Shown here: positions 39,174 through 48,955 of the stretch, piece by piece
Layout of the letters: the number at the start of each line of letters is the position of its first letter
How positions within the stretch are numbered: position 1 is the first letter of the stretch
Source of the DNA: Erwinia sp. S63
GTDB taxonomy: Bacteria; Pseudomonadota; Gammaproteobacteria; Enterobacterales; Enterobacteriaceae
Length of the DNA: 64,000 bases
Direction of reading: 5' to 3'
Assembly (NCBI RefSeq): GCF_016625195.1
Contig: NZ_JACVUP010000004.1
Coordinates: forward strand, 266,155-330,154
Notes under the pieces: generated by a model
Databases searched by the model: none
Told to the model about the DNA's origin: nothing
The model's input: only the letters and a program-made list of their open reading frames with translations
Program-made: the position numbers and the translations under genes

Positions 39174-39962
39174 ATGGGTCCGTTGGTGATTATGGTGGTA
39201 TTGGTCTGTGGCTTTTGGTTTACAGAAAATCATTATCAATCACGCATACGCCAGGCCAGAACTAATGGCTGGACATCGTACTTTTATGTTGCCATGCATG
39301 GTTGCAAGTTTGTCATTCAGGGATTTTGCCTGATTCTGTTCATCTACCTGTTTTTACTCATTGTTAGTCTCATTATTTCAATCCCCCATCTGTTTGTGTC
39401 CACCTATGGCATCAAAGACTTCTATTCGTGGTTAACGAACAAAACGGCTCTCTCATATCCACTGTTTTTCATTCTCTCTTTGTGTGCAGGGTGTTTTATC
39501 GCCTGGAGGGCAGGTGATGCCGCACAAAAATCATTGCGTGACGAACGCGTCCGTCAGGCCGCCTATCGTGAAATGGCAGCCCTGGATGCGATTGAATCCC
39601 TGCTGGTTCAGGCTATTGATGAGGACATGTTGATTTTCGTTACGCTTAAATCACGCAAGGTCTACATTGGTTATGTCGCCGCACCCCGTATAGAGCACAG
39701 TCTCACCCAGCACCTGTCTATCATCCCTTGTATCAGTGGCTACCGGGATAAGGACACGTTGTATTATCACGAACAACATCGTTATTACGAACTCTATCTG
39801 AAGAAGGGGATTACGGCGGACTCAAAGGGATTGAACCTGCAACATTTCCGGCATGTGATACCAATGAATGAGGTTGAAGCCATTTCGTTATTTGATACCA
39901 GCACTTACCAATGTTTCGATGAATTCATCAACAACAAGTCTGAACACGCCACCAGCGAGTGA
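39174..39962 (+). CDS. Membrane protein with C-terminal soluble domain, unknown function
   Basis: The 262-residue product has hydrophobic spans at about 2-17, 45-75 and 94-112, then a cytoplasmic-looking domain to the end. In that domain DMLIFVTLKSRKVYIGYVAA, SIIPCISGYRDKDTLYYHEQ and FRHVIPMNEVEAISLFD form a strand-rich pattern I have seen in uncharacterised bacterial membrane proteins, resembling a small barrel. No enzyme motif is visible. It is coupled to the small gene upstream (10-bp gap). Confidence 0.65.
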   Translation: MGPLVIMVVLVCGFWFTENHYQSRIRQARTNGWTSYFYVAMHGCKFVIQGFCLILFIYLFLLIVSLIISIPHLFVSTYGIKDFYSWLTNKTALSYPLFFILSLCAGCFIAWRAGDAAQKSLRDERVRQAAYREMAALDAIESLLVQAIDEDMLIFVTLKSRKVYIGYVAAPRIEHSLTQHLSIIPCISGYRDKDTLYYHEQHRYYELYLKKGITADSKGLNLQHFRHVIPMNEVEAISLFDTSTYQCFDEFINNKSEHATSE

Positions 39963-40075
39963 CGCTGTCACCCTAAGCTGACACTCACCGCACCACGACC
40001 TGCTGCCGTTGCCTCTCCCTCACGCCGCTTTCCGTGTAATATCGCCGGCTTTGATGTTTGCAGGGATTTTACAAA

Positions 40076-41314
40076 ATGACGGATTTAACCTTGAGCCGTC
40101 GCCAACCCTCTGTTTGGTGGGGCGCGATGATTATCTGCGGCACGGTGGTGGGGGCGGGTATGTTCACATTGCCGATTGTGATGGCCGGTGCATGGTTTGG
40201 TTGGGCGCTGCTGCTGTTATTGGTGACGTGGGGTGCGATGTTGCTATCAGGTTTGCTGTTTATGCGCACCAGCCTGCATTACCCACAGGGATCCGGTTAC
40301 GATACCTTAACCAAAGATCTGCTGGGTAGAGGTTGGGCAACGCTCAACGGTCTGAGCATTCTGTTTGTGCTGGGCATCCTGACCTATGCTTACATCTCCG
40401 CCAGCGGTCCGGTGTATCAGCACTCGCTCAACCTGGCGGGGTTGCCGCTCTCAACCGCCGGTGCGAAAATCACGCTAACGCTCTGCGTTGCCGCCGTGGT
40501 GTGGCTCGGTACCACTGGCGTGAGTCGTTTAATGACCTTCTGCGTACTGGCGAAAATTCTGCTGCTGATCCTGTTATTTGGCGGTTTGCTGACGCAGGTC
40601 AGTTTGCCTTCGTTGATCAGCGCGGCGCCAGTTGGAGAAAGCTATTGGCCTTATGCTCTCGGTGTATTGCCGTTTTGTCTGGCGTCTTTTGGTTATCACG
40701 GCAACATCACCGGGCTGGTGAGTTATTACGATGGTAACAAACGGTCAATCACACAAGCGCTGGTGCTTGGCACTTTAATGTCGCTCGCTCTCTATCTGTT
40801 CTGGTTGACCAGCACAATGGGTAATGTGCCGAGGGCCGCATTCCCAGGAATCGTACAGCAGGGCGGTGATATCGCCGCGCTGATGGCTGCGTTGAGCAAT
40901 CATCTGCACGTCAGCGTACTGGCATTGATGATGTCCATCTTTTCGCATTTCGCAGTGATTGCGTCCTTTCTCGGGGTTACAGCCGGTCTGTTTGACTTCA
41001 TCGCCGATCGTTTAGGCTGGGGCAATTCTCCTGCTGCACGTCTGAAAACCGCCTGCCTGACCTTTCTGCCACCGTTAATGGCGTCATTACTCTGGCCACA
41101 TGGCTTTGTCGCCGCGATTGGATTTGCAGGGCTGTTTGCAACGCTTTGGGCCGTATTTATCCCGGCAATGCTGGCATGGAAAGCACAACAGCGTTTTACC
41201 GGGATGCCGCGTTGCACGCTCCCGATTGTGTTGGTGATGATATTCGGTGTGCTGAATATCGTCGCCTGGTTACTGAGCTGGTTGGGTTGGCTGCCCACCT
41301 TCGGTGGCGCTTGA
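40076..41314 (+). CDS. mtr: Aromatic amino acid permease, Mtr (tryptophan)-like
   Basis: The 412-residue HAAAP-family permease has 11 spans and motifs shared with E. coli Mtr: CGTVVGAGMFTLPIVMAGAWF, LTYAYISASG, LPFCLASFGYHGN, and FLGVTAGLFDFIADRLG. The family imports tryptophan or tyrosine by proton symport. Start at ATG 40076 with AGGGA 10 bases upstream; an in-frame TTG 18 bp earlier is less likely. Its stop is separated from the convergent fecE stop by 1 bp. Confidence 0.8.
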   Translation: MTDLTLSRRQPSVWWGAMIICGTVVGAGMFTLPIVMAGAWFGWALLLLLVTWGAMLLSGLLFMRTSLHYPQGSGYDTLTKDLLGRGWATLNGLSILFVLGILTYAYISASGPVYQHSLNLAGLPLSTAGAKITLTLCVAAVVWLGTTGVSRLMTFCVLAKILLLILLFGGLLTQVSLPSLISAAPVGESYWPYALGVLPFCLASFGYHGNITGLVSYYDGNKRSITQALVLGTLMSLALYLFWLTSTMGNVPRAAFPGIVQQGGDIAALMAALSNHLHVSVLALMMSIFSHFAVIASFLGVTAGLFDFIADRLGWGNSPAARLKTACLTFLPPLMASLLWPHGFVAAIGFAGLFATLWAVFIPAMLAWKAQQRFTGMPRCTLPIVLVMIFGVLNIVAWLLSWLGWLPTFGGA

Positions 41315-41315
41315 T

Positions 41316-42089
41316 TTAAGCATCGTGAAATAAACAGAGTGGTGCGCCGCACAATGGGTCGGCCACCACGCTGGCTTCGACCTGAAAAACCTCGCGTAAG
41401 ACCGGCGGCGTCAATACTTCTGTCGGTGTGCCTTGAGTCACCAACTGCCCCTGCTTCAGTAACACCAGGTGATCGCAATAGCGGCCGGCCTGGTTAAGGT
41501 CATGCAGCACGGTAATAACGGTTTTACCCTGTGCTTTGAGTTCACCCATCAATTTCATCAGCTCAACCTGATGATTGATGTCTAACCAGGTGGTGGGTTC
41601 ATCGAGTAAAACCAGCGGCGTATCTTGCGCCAGCAACATAGCAAGAAAGACCCGCTGGCGTTGGCCTCCTGATAATGCGGTGACACGTTGACGCGCCAGG
41701 TCACCGATATCCATCCGCTCCATCGCATGCTGAACCTGCATTTTGTCGCTGGCTGACAGGCGGCCCCAGAAGGGCAGCCACGGACTGCGTCCATATCCCA
41801 CCAGCTCTTCAACGCTGATGCCTTCGGGTGTCAAATGCTGCTGCGGCAACAACGCCAGATGTCGTGCCAGTTGACGAGAAGTCAGAGACGTCAAAGCTTG
41901 CTGTTCAATGCGTATTTCGCCTTGCTGCGGGATAAGTAATCGGGCAAAACTTTTCAGCAACGTCGATTTGCCACAGCCGTTGGGACCGAGCAACGCGCTA
42001 ATCTGTCCTGTCGGTAGCGCAAGATTCAAATGGTGAAGGATGCGTTTGTTGCCATAACCGATACAGAGATCGTGAGTTGAGAGTTGCAT
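41316..42089 (-). CDS. fecE: FecE, ferric citrate ABC transporter ATPase
   Basis: The 257-residue ABC ATPase has Walker A GPNGCGKST (35-43), signature ALSGGQRQRVFLAMLL, Walker B LVLLDEPTTWLD and the switch histidine in TVLHDLN. It powers uptake through FecCD. It is the last gene of fecBCDE and abuts fecD with no gap. Confidence 0.92.
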   Translation of the reverse strand: MQLSTHDLCIGYGNKRILHHLNLALPTGQISALLGPNGCGKSTLLKSFARLLIPQQGEIRIEQQALTSLTSRQLARHLALLPQQHLTPEGISVEELVGYGRSPWLPFWGRLSASDKMQVQHAMERMDIGDLARQRVTALSGGQRQRVFLAMLLAQDTPLVLLDEPTTWLDINHQVELMKLMGELKAQGKTVITVLHDLNQAGRYCDHLVLLKQGQLVTQGTPTEVLTPPVLREVFQVEASVVADPLCGAPLCLFHDA

Positions 42090-43046
42090 TTAGCGCATCC
42101 TAATCAGTAACCAGAAAAAGCAGGGAGCACCGAGTAGTGCTGTAATCACACCTGCAGGCAGTTCCATCGGGGGGGCAATAGTGCGTGCGAATAAATCAGC
42201 GAATACCAGCAGCAATGCACCGCCAACAGCCGCCAGCGGCAGTAAGTGGCGATGGCGTCCGCCAACCCAATGACGCATCACATGGGGTACCACCAGGCTG
42301 ATAAAGCCGATTGGCCCACAGATCGCCACGCCGATCGCCGCCAGCGCCACGGCGATGATGAAAGCCCAACGCTGAACGGACGCCAGGCCAACGCCGAGGG
42401 TGGCGGCGCGTTCATCGCCGAGGGCCAGCAGATCAAGATCGCGCGTAAAACGCAGGCTGCCCAGCAGCAACAGTGGGATAGGCAATGCCAGCGTAACCAT
42501 CGACCAGTCACGTCCCCACAAGCTGCCAGTCAGCCAAAGCAGCGCCATGTTGACATCCTGCGGGCGCGATAACATCAGGTAATCCGTCAAACTCGCCCAG
42601 CAAGCAGCCAGCGCGATGCCAACCACCGCCAGACGTAAAGGTGTCGAGAAATTCACCAGCATGCGTAATATCAGTAACGCCAGACATCCACCGCCGAAGG
42701 CAAACAGGGGCAGCAAGAAGCCAGGAAGCGCAGGGAAGAGCAGCAGTGCTGACAGCGTAGCCAGGCTCGCGGCATGGTTGACGCCGAGAATGTCCGGTGA
42801 AGCCAGGGGATTGCGAATGATGCCCTGTACCAGAACACCGGAAACGGCCAGCGCTGCTCCCACCAAAACCGCCAGCACCAGGCGCGGCAAACGATATTCG
42901 AACACGGCATAGTGGGCATCGCCAGCGGAATGCCATGATTGCCAAAACACCGTCCAGCTCATGCCTTGCACGCCGAGTTTCAAACTGAACAGCGCGGCGA
43001 CTATCATCCCCGCCAACAGTAAACAGAACACTAAGCGTGCACTCAT
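42090..43046 (-). CDS. fecD: FecD, ferric citrate ABC permease
   Basis: The 318-residue inner-membrane permease belongs to the FecCD/BtuC family, with about ten spans. VLVQGIIRNPLASPDILGVNHAA and GPIGFISLVVPHVMRHWVGG are typical; the latter holds the loop that docks on the ATPase. Its start overlaps fecC by 4 bp, and the permease works as a pair with FecC. Confidence 0.92.
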   Translation of the reverse strand: MSARLVFCLLLAGMIVAALFSLKLGVQGMSWTVFWQSWHSAGDAHYAVFEYRLPRLVLAVLVGAALAVSGVLVQGIIRNPLASPDILGVNHAASLATLSALLLFPALPGFLLPLFAFGGGCLALLILRMLVNFSTPLRLAVVGIALAACWASLTDYLMLSRPQDVNMALLWLTGSLWGRDWSMVTLALPIPLLLLGSLRFTRDLDLLALGDERAATLGVGLASVQRWAFIIAVALAAIGVAICGPIGFISLVVPHVMRHWVGGRHRHLLPLAAVGGALLLVFADLFARTIAPPMELPAGVITALLGAPCFFWLLIRMR

Positions 43047-44032
43047 GAATGGCGTCTCCGCGCCAGCCAGACAAATCCCGGCGCGCCAATCAATCCCAGC
43101 ACCACGCCAGCGGGTATTTCACCGGGCCAGGCCAACCAGCGGGCGGCAATATCAGCCATTAATAAAATCAACGCGCCGAGGATCATCGACATCGGCAACA
43201 TGATGCGTAAATCATGCCCAATCCACGCCCGCGCCAGATGAGGAACCAACAACCCGATAAAGCCTAACGGCCCGGCTACACTCACACAGGCGCCCACCAG
43301 TATCAGCAGTGCCACGCTGAGGAGTCGTCGAAGGCGATACAAATTCACCCCCAGCGCATGAGCAGCATCATCACCGATGCCGAGCAGATTGAGCGCACGA
43401 GCCTGTAATAAAATCAACGGCGTCAGGAAACCGACAAACGGCAGCAGTAACCAAACTTGTTGCCATCGCGCATGGGAAATACCGCCAGCCAGCCAGTAAA
43501 GAATGCCAAAGGCGTGATCTTCTGACAGCAGCAGCGTCACACGCGTTAACGCCATGCAAAACGCAGAAAGGGCTATGCCAGCAAGGATCAACCGCTGGCG
43601 GTCGGTGTGCTGATTGCTGCCTCGGCCTGCAGCACTGACGCACAGCCAGCTCAACCCACCCCCCGTAGCCGCGATGAACGAAAGCGGATAGCCCTGCAAC
43701 GCAATCGGGCTAAATGCAGACGTCAGCGCAATCGCCAGGGCCGCACCGCTGTTGATGCCAAGAATAGCCGGTGAGGCCAGCGGATTGTGGGTCAGCACCT
43801 GCAACAGCGCACCAGCCAACGCCAGACTGGCTCCCAGCATGATGGCCACCAGCGCACGCGGCAGGCGAAGGTTATAAACCAGGGCTTCCGCCACACTGTG
43901 CGCCTCTCCTGGCAGCAGTGCATGCCAGGCCGCCTGCGCGGATATCGGCAGTGCGGCAAAACTTATCAGGCTGAACCAAAACGCGGTGCCCAATGCCAGC
44001 AGGCTGATTAACCAGCGGTGAAATTGTGTCAT
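43043..44032 (-). CDS. fecC: FecC, ferric citrate ABC permease
   Basis: The 329-residue partner permease shows the same family marks: LLQVLTHNPLASPAILGINSGAA and GPLGFIGLLVPHLARAWIGHD. It overlaps fecB by 4 bp and fecD by 4 bp. The pair forms the channel for Fe-citrate across the inner membrane. Confidence 0.92.
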   Translation of the reverse strand: MTQFHRWLISLLALGTAFWFSLISFAALPISAQAAWHALLPGEAHSVAEALVYNLRLPRALVAIMLGASLALAGALLQVLTHNPLASPAILGINSGAALAIALTSAFSPIALQGYPLSFIAATGGGLSWLCVSAAGRGSNQHTDRQRLILAGIALSAFCMALTRVTLLLSEDHAFGILYWLAGGISHARWQQVWLLLPFVGFLTPLILLQARALNLLGIGDDAAHALGVNLYRLRRLLSVALLILVGACVSVAGPLGFIGLLVPHLARAWIGHDLRIMLPMSMILGALILLMADIAARWLAWPGEIPAGVVLGLIGAPGFVWLARRRHS

Positions 44033-44916
44033 GGCGCAGTCAATAACGTGACGGCGTCACTGGCAATTTTTTCCGCGGCAAACAATCCGCGTGCGCGCGC
44101 CCAGCTGTTGCTGTCCACTGCGCGGATATGATGCTGCTGTTCAGCTTTGATCAGGCTCCACAATGGATCTTGCTGCCATTTTTTCACGATACTTTCATCG
44201 CGATAGTGCGCCACCAGTAACCAATCAGGATTAATCGCTAGCAACTGCTCCAGGCTGAGCACGGTCATCGGCGTGTGATTGACAGGCTGTGGCACCTGAA
44301 TTCCTAACGCCATTAACACGCCGCCGGTATAACTGGCTGAGGAGTGCAAAGTGAACTGGTTTTCACGTGAAGTGCCAAACAGCACCGAGGTATTTGGCGG
44401 TAATTTTGCGGCGGCGTCATGCATACGTTGCTGATGCAATGCCAGACGCTGCTGCATTTCAGTATGTTTGCCAACCACATCGCCAATGATCGCGGCAGAT
44501 TGCAGGTTTTCCACGTAGGTTTCATTACGCGACTGCAGCAATAAGACCGGCGCGATGCGCTGCAGTGCGGCATAAATCGTGGCGTGGCGGCTGCTGTCGG
44601 CAATAATCAGATCAGGATGTAGGGCGCTAATGGCTTCCAGACTTGGCTGTCCCCGCAGGCCAACGGATTGCCAGGGTTGCAGCTGCTGACGGACTTCTGG
44701 CAGCAGACGCTGCGGATCGTTGTCATCAGCGATGCCCACCGGGCTCACTGCCACTGCCGCGAGGGCATCCGCAAAGGATAACTCCAGTACCACAATGCGC
44801 TGCGGAACCTTATTAATGGTGAATGTTCCGTGCTGATCCTGCACCGTGACAGCGTGCGCGTTTAAAGCCGATGCGATGAAACATCCCATCATCAGCCAGC
44901 GAAATAATTGTTGCAT
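44029..44916 (-). CDS. fecB: FecB, periplasmic ferric citrate binding protein
   Basis: The 295-residue product has a signal peptide (MQQLFRWLMMGCF...NAHA, about 22 residues) and a class III siderophore-binding fold, with RIVVLELSFADALAAV and PDLIIADSS as typical parts. ATG 44916 with GGAG 9 bases upstream is chosen over the longer frame, which would push the signal inward. It begins the fecBCDE part of the operon, 64 bp after fecA. Confidence 0.92.
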   Translation of the reverse strand: MQQLFRWLMMGCFIASALNAHAVTVQDQHGTFTINKVPQRIVVLELSFADALAAVAVSPVGIADDNDPQRLLPEVRQQLQPWQSVGLRGQPSLEAISALHPDLIIADSSRHATIYAALQRIAPVLLLQSRNETYVENLQSAAIIGDVVGKHTEMQQRLALHQQRMHDAAAKLPPNTSVLFGTSRENQFTLHSSASYTGGVLMALGIQVPQPVNHTPMTVLSLEQLLAINPDWLLVAHYRDESIVKKWQQDPLWSLIKAEQQHHIRAVDSNSWARARGLFAAEKIASDAVTLLTAP

Positions 44917-44939
44917 AGTGACATCTCCACAAAGCAAAA

Positions 44940-44968
44940 AACCGGGCTAGCCCAAGGGCTGCCCGGTT
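44940..44968 (-). terminator. Terminator/attenuator between fecA and fecB
   Basis: AACCGGGC pairs with GCCCGGTT, and inside it AGCCC pairs with GGGCT around AA; on the minus strand T6 follows. It would reduce expression of fecBCDE relative to fecA, an intercistronic arrangement also found in E. coli. Confidence 0.8.
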
Positions 44969-44980
44969 ATAAATGGCTTA

Positions 44981-47341
44981 TCAGAACTTGAGTGAACCCT
45001 GCAAATAGAAGGTGCGCGGTTGTCCAGCGTACAGGCCTTTGTTGTTGTCATCATACGATCGAGTGAAATAGTCCTGATCGAATATATTTTTCACGCCAAC
45101 GGCCAGATTGAGGTTGGCCATTTGTGGGCCGAAATCATAATTGGCACGCGCTCCCCACAGCATAAAGCCGGGAATGCGGCCGGTGCTGCCATCAGCACTC
45201 TCCTGAACGGTATTGGCGTTATCAGCGAACTGGCTGGACTGGAAATCACTGTTGAGGTTGAAGGTCCAGTTGCCCGGTTTGTAGTCAACGCCAAGCGTGC
45301 CTTTTTGACGCGGTGAGAACGGTACCTGATTACCATAGGTATCGCCTTTTTCACGGATTTCGGCATTCACGTAGGTGTAGCTGGCATAAACTGAGATGTT
45401 TTCCAGCGCAGGCGTCAGGGCGGAAAGGTCATAACGTACCTGCGATTCCAGGCCGGTATGACGGGTTTTCCCGCGAGCAGTCACAGAATCGTCAGTCTGA
45501 TTTGAGTCGTACTGATTGTTAAAGTTAATCAGGAACAAGCCCATTTCGGCCGTCAGCGCGCCGTCATCAAAGCGCGTACCGATCTCCCAGGTGCGTGCTT
45601 TCTCAGGTTCAACGCTGCCACTCTCTACGGCTTTACCAATCTGGCTGTATTGCACTGTACCGAAGGAGCCTTCGGTGTTGGCGTAGAGGTTCCAGCTGTC
45701 GGTGAGGTGATAAAGCACATTCAATGCAGGCAGTGGCGCGTTATAACTGACGTCCTGCTGAGTGCCGCGAATGGCATTGCGTTGATAGGAGCTGATGTGC
45801 TCGAAACGCATCCCTGGCGTGATGGTCCAGTTGCCAATATCAATGCGGTCATCAAGATACCAGGCGTGCGCTTCGGTACCGGATCGCGTGTCGCGATCGT
45901 AAGAGCTGGCAGTAGAGGGCAATTCACCACTCACGGTTGGGGTGTAATAGCGCATTTCATGACCGGATTCGCTGACATAGCGATAGCCGACGCCGACTTC
46001 ATGGGCAGAAGGGCCAAGATTGAAGCTCTGGCTGTAGCGTGGCTCAATGCCGCGCACCCAGTACTCACGCGGTGATAGGGTGATACGCGACCCTTGTTCG
46101 AGATAGCCGCTGCGCAAGGTATGGGTGTAGAAACCAAGAATGTTGAATTTATGCTGTTGATCGGGTTGGAACTGATAGCCCAGGCTGGCTAACTGACGAC
46201 GCCCCCAAAAGCGGTCATAAGGGCGGGTGGATTGCCAGCGATCGGCATCATAATCCGCGCGCGACAGGCCGCCCGGCATATCGGCTTCACCATCGTAATA
46301 TTGCAACAGGCTGGTGAAAGTATGGACTTCATTAGGCGCATAACGGCTTTTCAACATCACATCATCAATACGTGTGGCACTGTGTTCCCGCCAGTCACTG
46401 CCACGAGTGCCAGAATAAAGCAGCGCGCTGCCAAAACCGTTGTCAGCCGTTCCGCCGACCAGAAGATTATGGGTTTCCTTCGGGTTATTTTGTGAGGAGG
46501 TGGGGCTGAGCTGGCCTTCAACGCCGGCTTCGATACCAAAATGCTCAGGGATGGCACGCGTGACAAAGTTGACCACGCCACCGACACTTTGTGGCCCGTA
46601 ACGTACCGCACCGCCGCCGCGCACCACGTCAATAGCATCCATATTGCCCAGAGAAACTGGAGCCAGAGAGAGTTGCGGCTGTCCGTAAGGTGCGAAGGGC
46701 ACTGGTATGCCATCCATCAGCACGGTTGATCGGCTGGCGAGACGAGGATTGAGGCCACGGATACCAAAGTTCATCGCCAGATCGTGGCTGCCGGTACCGT
46801 TATTCTCCGGCGCATTGACGCCCGGAATACGGTTAAGCACTTCGCGCATGCTGGCGGCACCGTTTTTGGCGAAATCCTCGCGACGGATCACATCGCGTGC
46901 ACCGGCATGTTCGAATACGTCAGCTTCACGCGCATCACCTAACCAGTCGCCTACTACGGTCAGACTGGGTTCACCCGCGGTGCGACCGAGCGGTTTGACA
47001 GTCCATACATTTGCGCCGAGGCCATTAGCCTGAAGATCGCTGCCTTGCAGCAGATGGGTGAACGCATCATAAATCGTATAGTCGCCTTGTAAGCCGGGAC
47101 TCTTTTTTCCGCGAGTTAGTTCGGCATCCAGTGACAGCGTAATACCTGCCGAGGCCGCAAACTGATTCAACGCAGCATCAAGTGGACCCGCAGGAATGGC
47201 GTAATGCGTGGTGGCTGGCGCTGCAGCCTGCGCGATGCCTGGTGTGAAACAAGCCAAAGGTAACAAACTCAGGCGAATAGCCATCACCAGCGGGCTGGCT
47301 TTGGACAATGCGCGCAGTGAAGAGGCACGTGAAACCGTCAT
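44981..47341 (-). CDS. fecA: FecA, TonB-dependent ferric citrate receptor with signalling domain
   Basis: The 786-residue outer-membrane receptor has a signal peptide (to about 38), an STN signalling domain (about 45-110) that contacts FecR, a TonB-box region near LTVVGDW, a plug (RREDFAKNGAASMREVLNRIPGVNAPE) and a 22-strand barrel ending LQGSLKF. ATG 47341 with GGAG fits the signal peptide; the longer frame is rejected. Length is close to E. coli FecA (774). With FecR and FecI it forms a transmembrane signalling chain. Confidence 0.93.
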   Translation of the reverse strand: MTVSRASSLRALSKASPLVMAIRLSLLPLACFTPGIAQAAAPATTHYAIPAGPLDAALNQFAASAGITLSLDAELTRGKKSPGLQGDYTIYDAFTHLLQGSDLQANGLGANVWTVKPLGRTAGEPSLTVVGDWLGDAREADVFEHAGARDVIRREDFAKNGAASMREVLNRIPGVNAPENNGTGSHDLAMNFGIRGLNPRLASRSTVLMDGIPVPFAPYGQPQLSLAPVSLGNMDAIDVVRGGGAVRYGPQSVGGVVNFVTRAIPEHFGIEAGVEGQLSPTSSQNNPKETHNLLVGGTADNGFGSALLYSGTRGSDWREHSATRIDDVMLKSRYAPNEVHTFTSLLQYYDGEADMPGGLSRADYDADRWQSTRPYDRFWGRRQLASLGYQFQPDQQHKFNILGFYTHTLRSGYLEQGSRITLSPREYWVRGIEPRYSQSFNLGPSAHEVGVGYRYVSESGHEMRYYTPTVSGELPSTASSYDRDTRSGTEAHAWYLDDRIDIGNWTITPGMRFEHISSYQRNAIRGTQQDVSYNAPLPALNVLYHLTDSWNLYANTEGSFGTVQYSQIGKAVESGSVEPEKARTWEIGTRFDDGALTAEMGLFLINFNNQYDSNQTDDSVTARGKTRHTGLESQVRYDLSALTPALENISVYASYTYVNAEIREKGDTYGNQVPFSPRQKGTLGVDYKPGNWTFNLNSDFQSSQFADNANTVQESADGSTGRIPGFMLWGARANYDFGPQMANLNLAVGVKNIFDQDYFTRSYDDNNKGLYAGQPRTFYLQGSLKF

Positions 47342-47347
47342 AACGTC

Positions 47348-47366
47348 TCCAAAAATTATCATTGTT
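47348..47366 (-). promoter_or_regulatory. Weak Fur-like site before fecA
   Basis: On the minus strand AATGATAAT sits at the core of a 19-bp stretch that agrees with the Fur consensus at about 11-12 positions. It overlaps the fecA ribosome-site region, so its role is doubtful. Confidence 0.3.
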
Positions 47367-47439
47367 TTGCTGTATTCAGAGAGAAGTCGTATGAGCGGCA
47401 GAAAAGGGACAATCCCCGGAGACATTTTTTATAAAAATA

Positions 47440-48387
47440 TTATCGGGCCTTCACCGTGACCCAATAGCGCGTAACGCGTTGCAGGGAAATGGGCAGCGTT
47501 TGTTGCAAAGCATTGAGCGCAACATCGCTTTGCAACAGAGGATAGGTTCCACTTACGCGCAGCTGAGCGACTTGAGGATCACAGCGCAAAATGCCCTGGC
47601 GATAAAGTGCCAGTTGCGCGATGACTTCGCCGAGCGGACGATCGCTGACACTCAACAGGCCACGTGTCCATTGCAGGTTTTCGTTAACCTTTTGCACTGC
47701 ATCGAAGGCGTTAGCGCTGAAACTCAGCATCTGACCTTGCTGCACGGTCATAAGCTGATCTGGTTGCTGCGCCAATCGCACTGCCACGGCATGCTGGTTC
47801 ACCCTCAGCAGGGTGCTGTGCTCTTGCCGCTCCACACTAAATTCGGTACCCAGTGCGGTGAGTTGTCCTTCAGGGGTATAAACACGCAGCGGGCGCTTCA
47901 GCGCATCCTTGCCACTGGTGAGCGCCAGGGTGCCAAACAGCAAATCAATACGGCGCTCGTTATCGTCATAACGCACATTGGCGGCTGAAGCGGTGTCCAG
48001 CGTGAGCAAGCTGCCATCTTTTAATGGGAACTGGCGAATTTCGCCTTTCGCCGTGTGATAGTCAGCGCGGATGCCAGTGGAAATATTACTTTGCCAAAGT
48101 TGCCAGCTTGCGCCAGCCCCTACAGCGAGCAGTAAGCCCTTCAGAACGTGGCGTCGGGTCAGTTGAGAATCATGCAGCGTTTTGCTGGCAATATTGCCTG
48201 GCATGGTCTGCATTTGCTGGCGCAGATTTTCCACCTGCTGCCATGCCCACTGATTTTCATGATTAGCATCGACCCACTGCTGCCACTTTTCTTCCTGCTG
48301 CGGACTGACACGTTCGCCGCTTAATACGGCATACCAGTGAGAGGCGTTACGCAGAGCCTGACGTTGTTCAGTAGTGAGGGATGACAT
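47440..48387 (-). CDS. fecR: FecR, regulator of FecI
   Basis: The 315-residue product has an N-terminal cytoplasmic part (LRNASHWYAVLSGERVSPQQEEKWQQW), a single span around residues 80-102 (HVLKGLLLAVGAGASWQLW) and a periplasmic FecR domain. It passes the signal from the FecA STN domain to the sigma factor FecI. It starts 3 bp after the fecI stop. Confidence 0.92.
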   Translation of the reverse strand: MSSLTTEQRQALRNASHWYAVLSGERVSPQQEEKWQQWVDANHENQWAWQQVENLRQQMQTMPGNIASKTLHDSQLTRRHVLKGLLLAVGAGASWQLWQSNISTGIRADYHTAKGEIRQFPLKDGSLLTLDTASAANVRYDDNERRIDLLFGTLALTSGKDALKRPLRVYTPEGQLTALGTEFSVERQEHSTLLRVNQHAVAVRLAQQPDQLMTVQQGQMLSFSANAFDAVQKVNENLQWTRGLLSVSDRPLGEVIAQLALYRQGILRCDPQVAQLRVSGTYPLLQSDVALNALQQTLPISLQRVTRYWVTVKAR

Positions 48388-48390
48388 GAT

Positions 48391-48912
48391 TTAGAAACTG
48401 TGCTCAAGGCGAAACAGCAGGCAGTGCTCGGTGGCTTTTGCCATATACTTTTTCACTGAACTGATAGACACCGAAAGCTGCTGTGCGATTTCGGCGTAAG
48501 TGAGGTTATCCAGCTGTGACAGCAAAAATGCCTGACGTGCTTTGTTACCCAGTCCATCCAGCATCTGATCCACGAGTTGTAGCGTTTCCAGCTGACTCTG
48601 TTGTAACTCGGGTGAGGGCGTAACCGCTTCCGGCAGCTGGCTGAGAATCTCCAGGTAAGCTTTTTCCAGCGCATGACGTCGAAAACGATCGACCATCACG
48701 CGTTTGGCAATGGTACACAGGAAAGATTTGGCATCGCGCACTTCGGTAAGACTGTTGCCGCTCATCACGCGCATGAAGGTATCTTGCGTGACGTCATCCG
48801 CATCAAAAGCGGATCGCAGCTTTGCGGTAAGCCATTGCGTCAGCCAGCCGCGGTTATCGGCATAGAATGTCGCAAGCGAAGGCGCAGTAAGGGAAGTGGC
48901 AGCGGGCAACAT
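48391..48912 (-). CDS. fecI: FecI, ECF sigma factor
   Basis: The 173-residue sigma factor matches E. coli FecI closely: SAFDADDVTQDTFMRVM (region 2), SFLCTIAKRVMVD, HALEKAYLE, and a region 4 helix-turn-helix ending SVKKYMAKATEHCLLFRLE. I use ATG 48912, which aligns with the E. coli start; an in-frame TTG 18 bp upstream is the alternative. It transcribes fecA onward. A Fur-like site stands 44 bp upstream. Confidence 0.93.
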   Translation of the reverse strand: MLPAATSLTAPSLATFYADNRGWLTQWLTAKLRSAFDADDVTQDTFMRVMSGNSLTEVRDAKSFLCTIAKRVMVDRFRRHALEKAYLEILSQLPEAVTPSPELQQSQLETLQLVDQMLDGLGNKARQAFLLSQLDNLTYAEIAQQLSVSISSVKKYMAKATEHCLLFRLEHSF

Positions 48913-48955
48913 GATGTCAAAGTGTGTCAAATGTAAAGTTGAGCTGATACTAACT

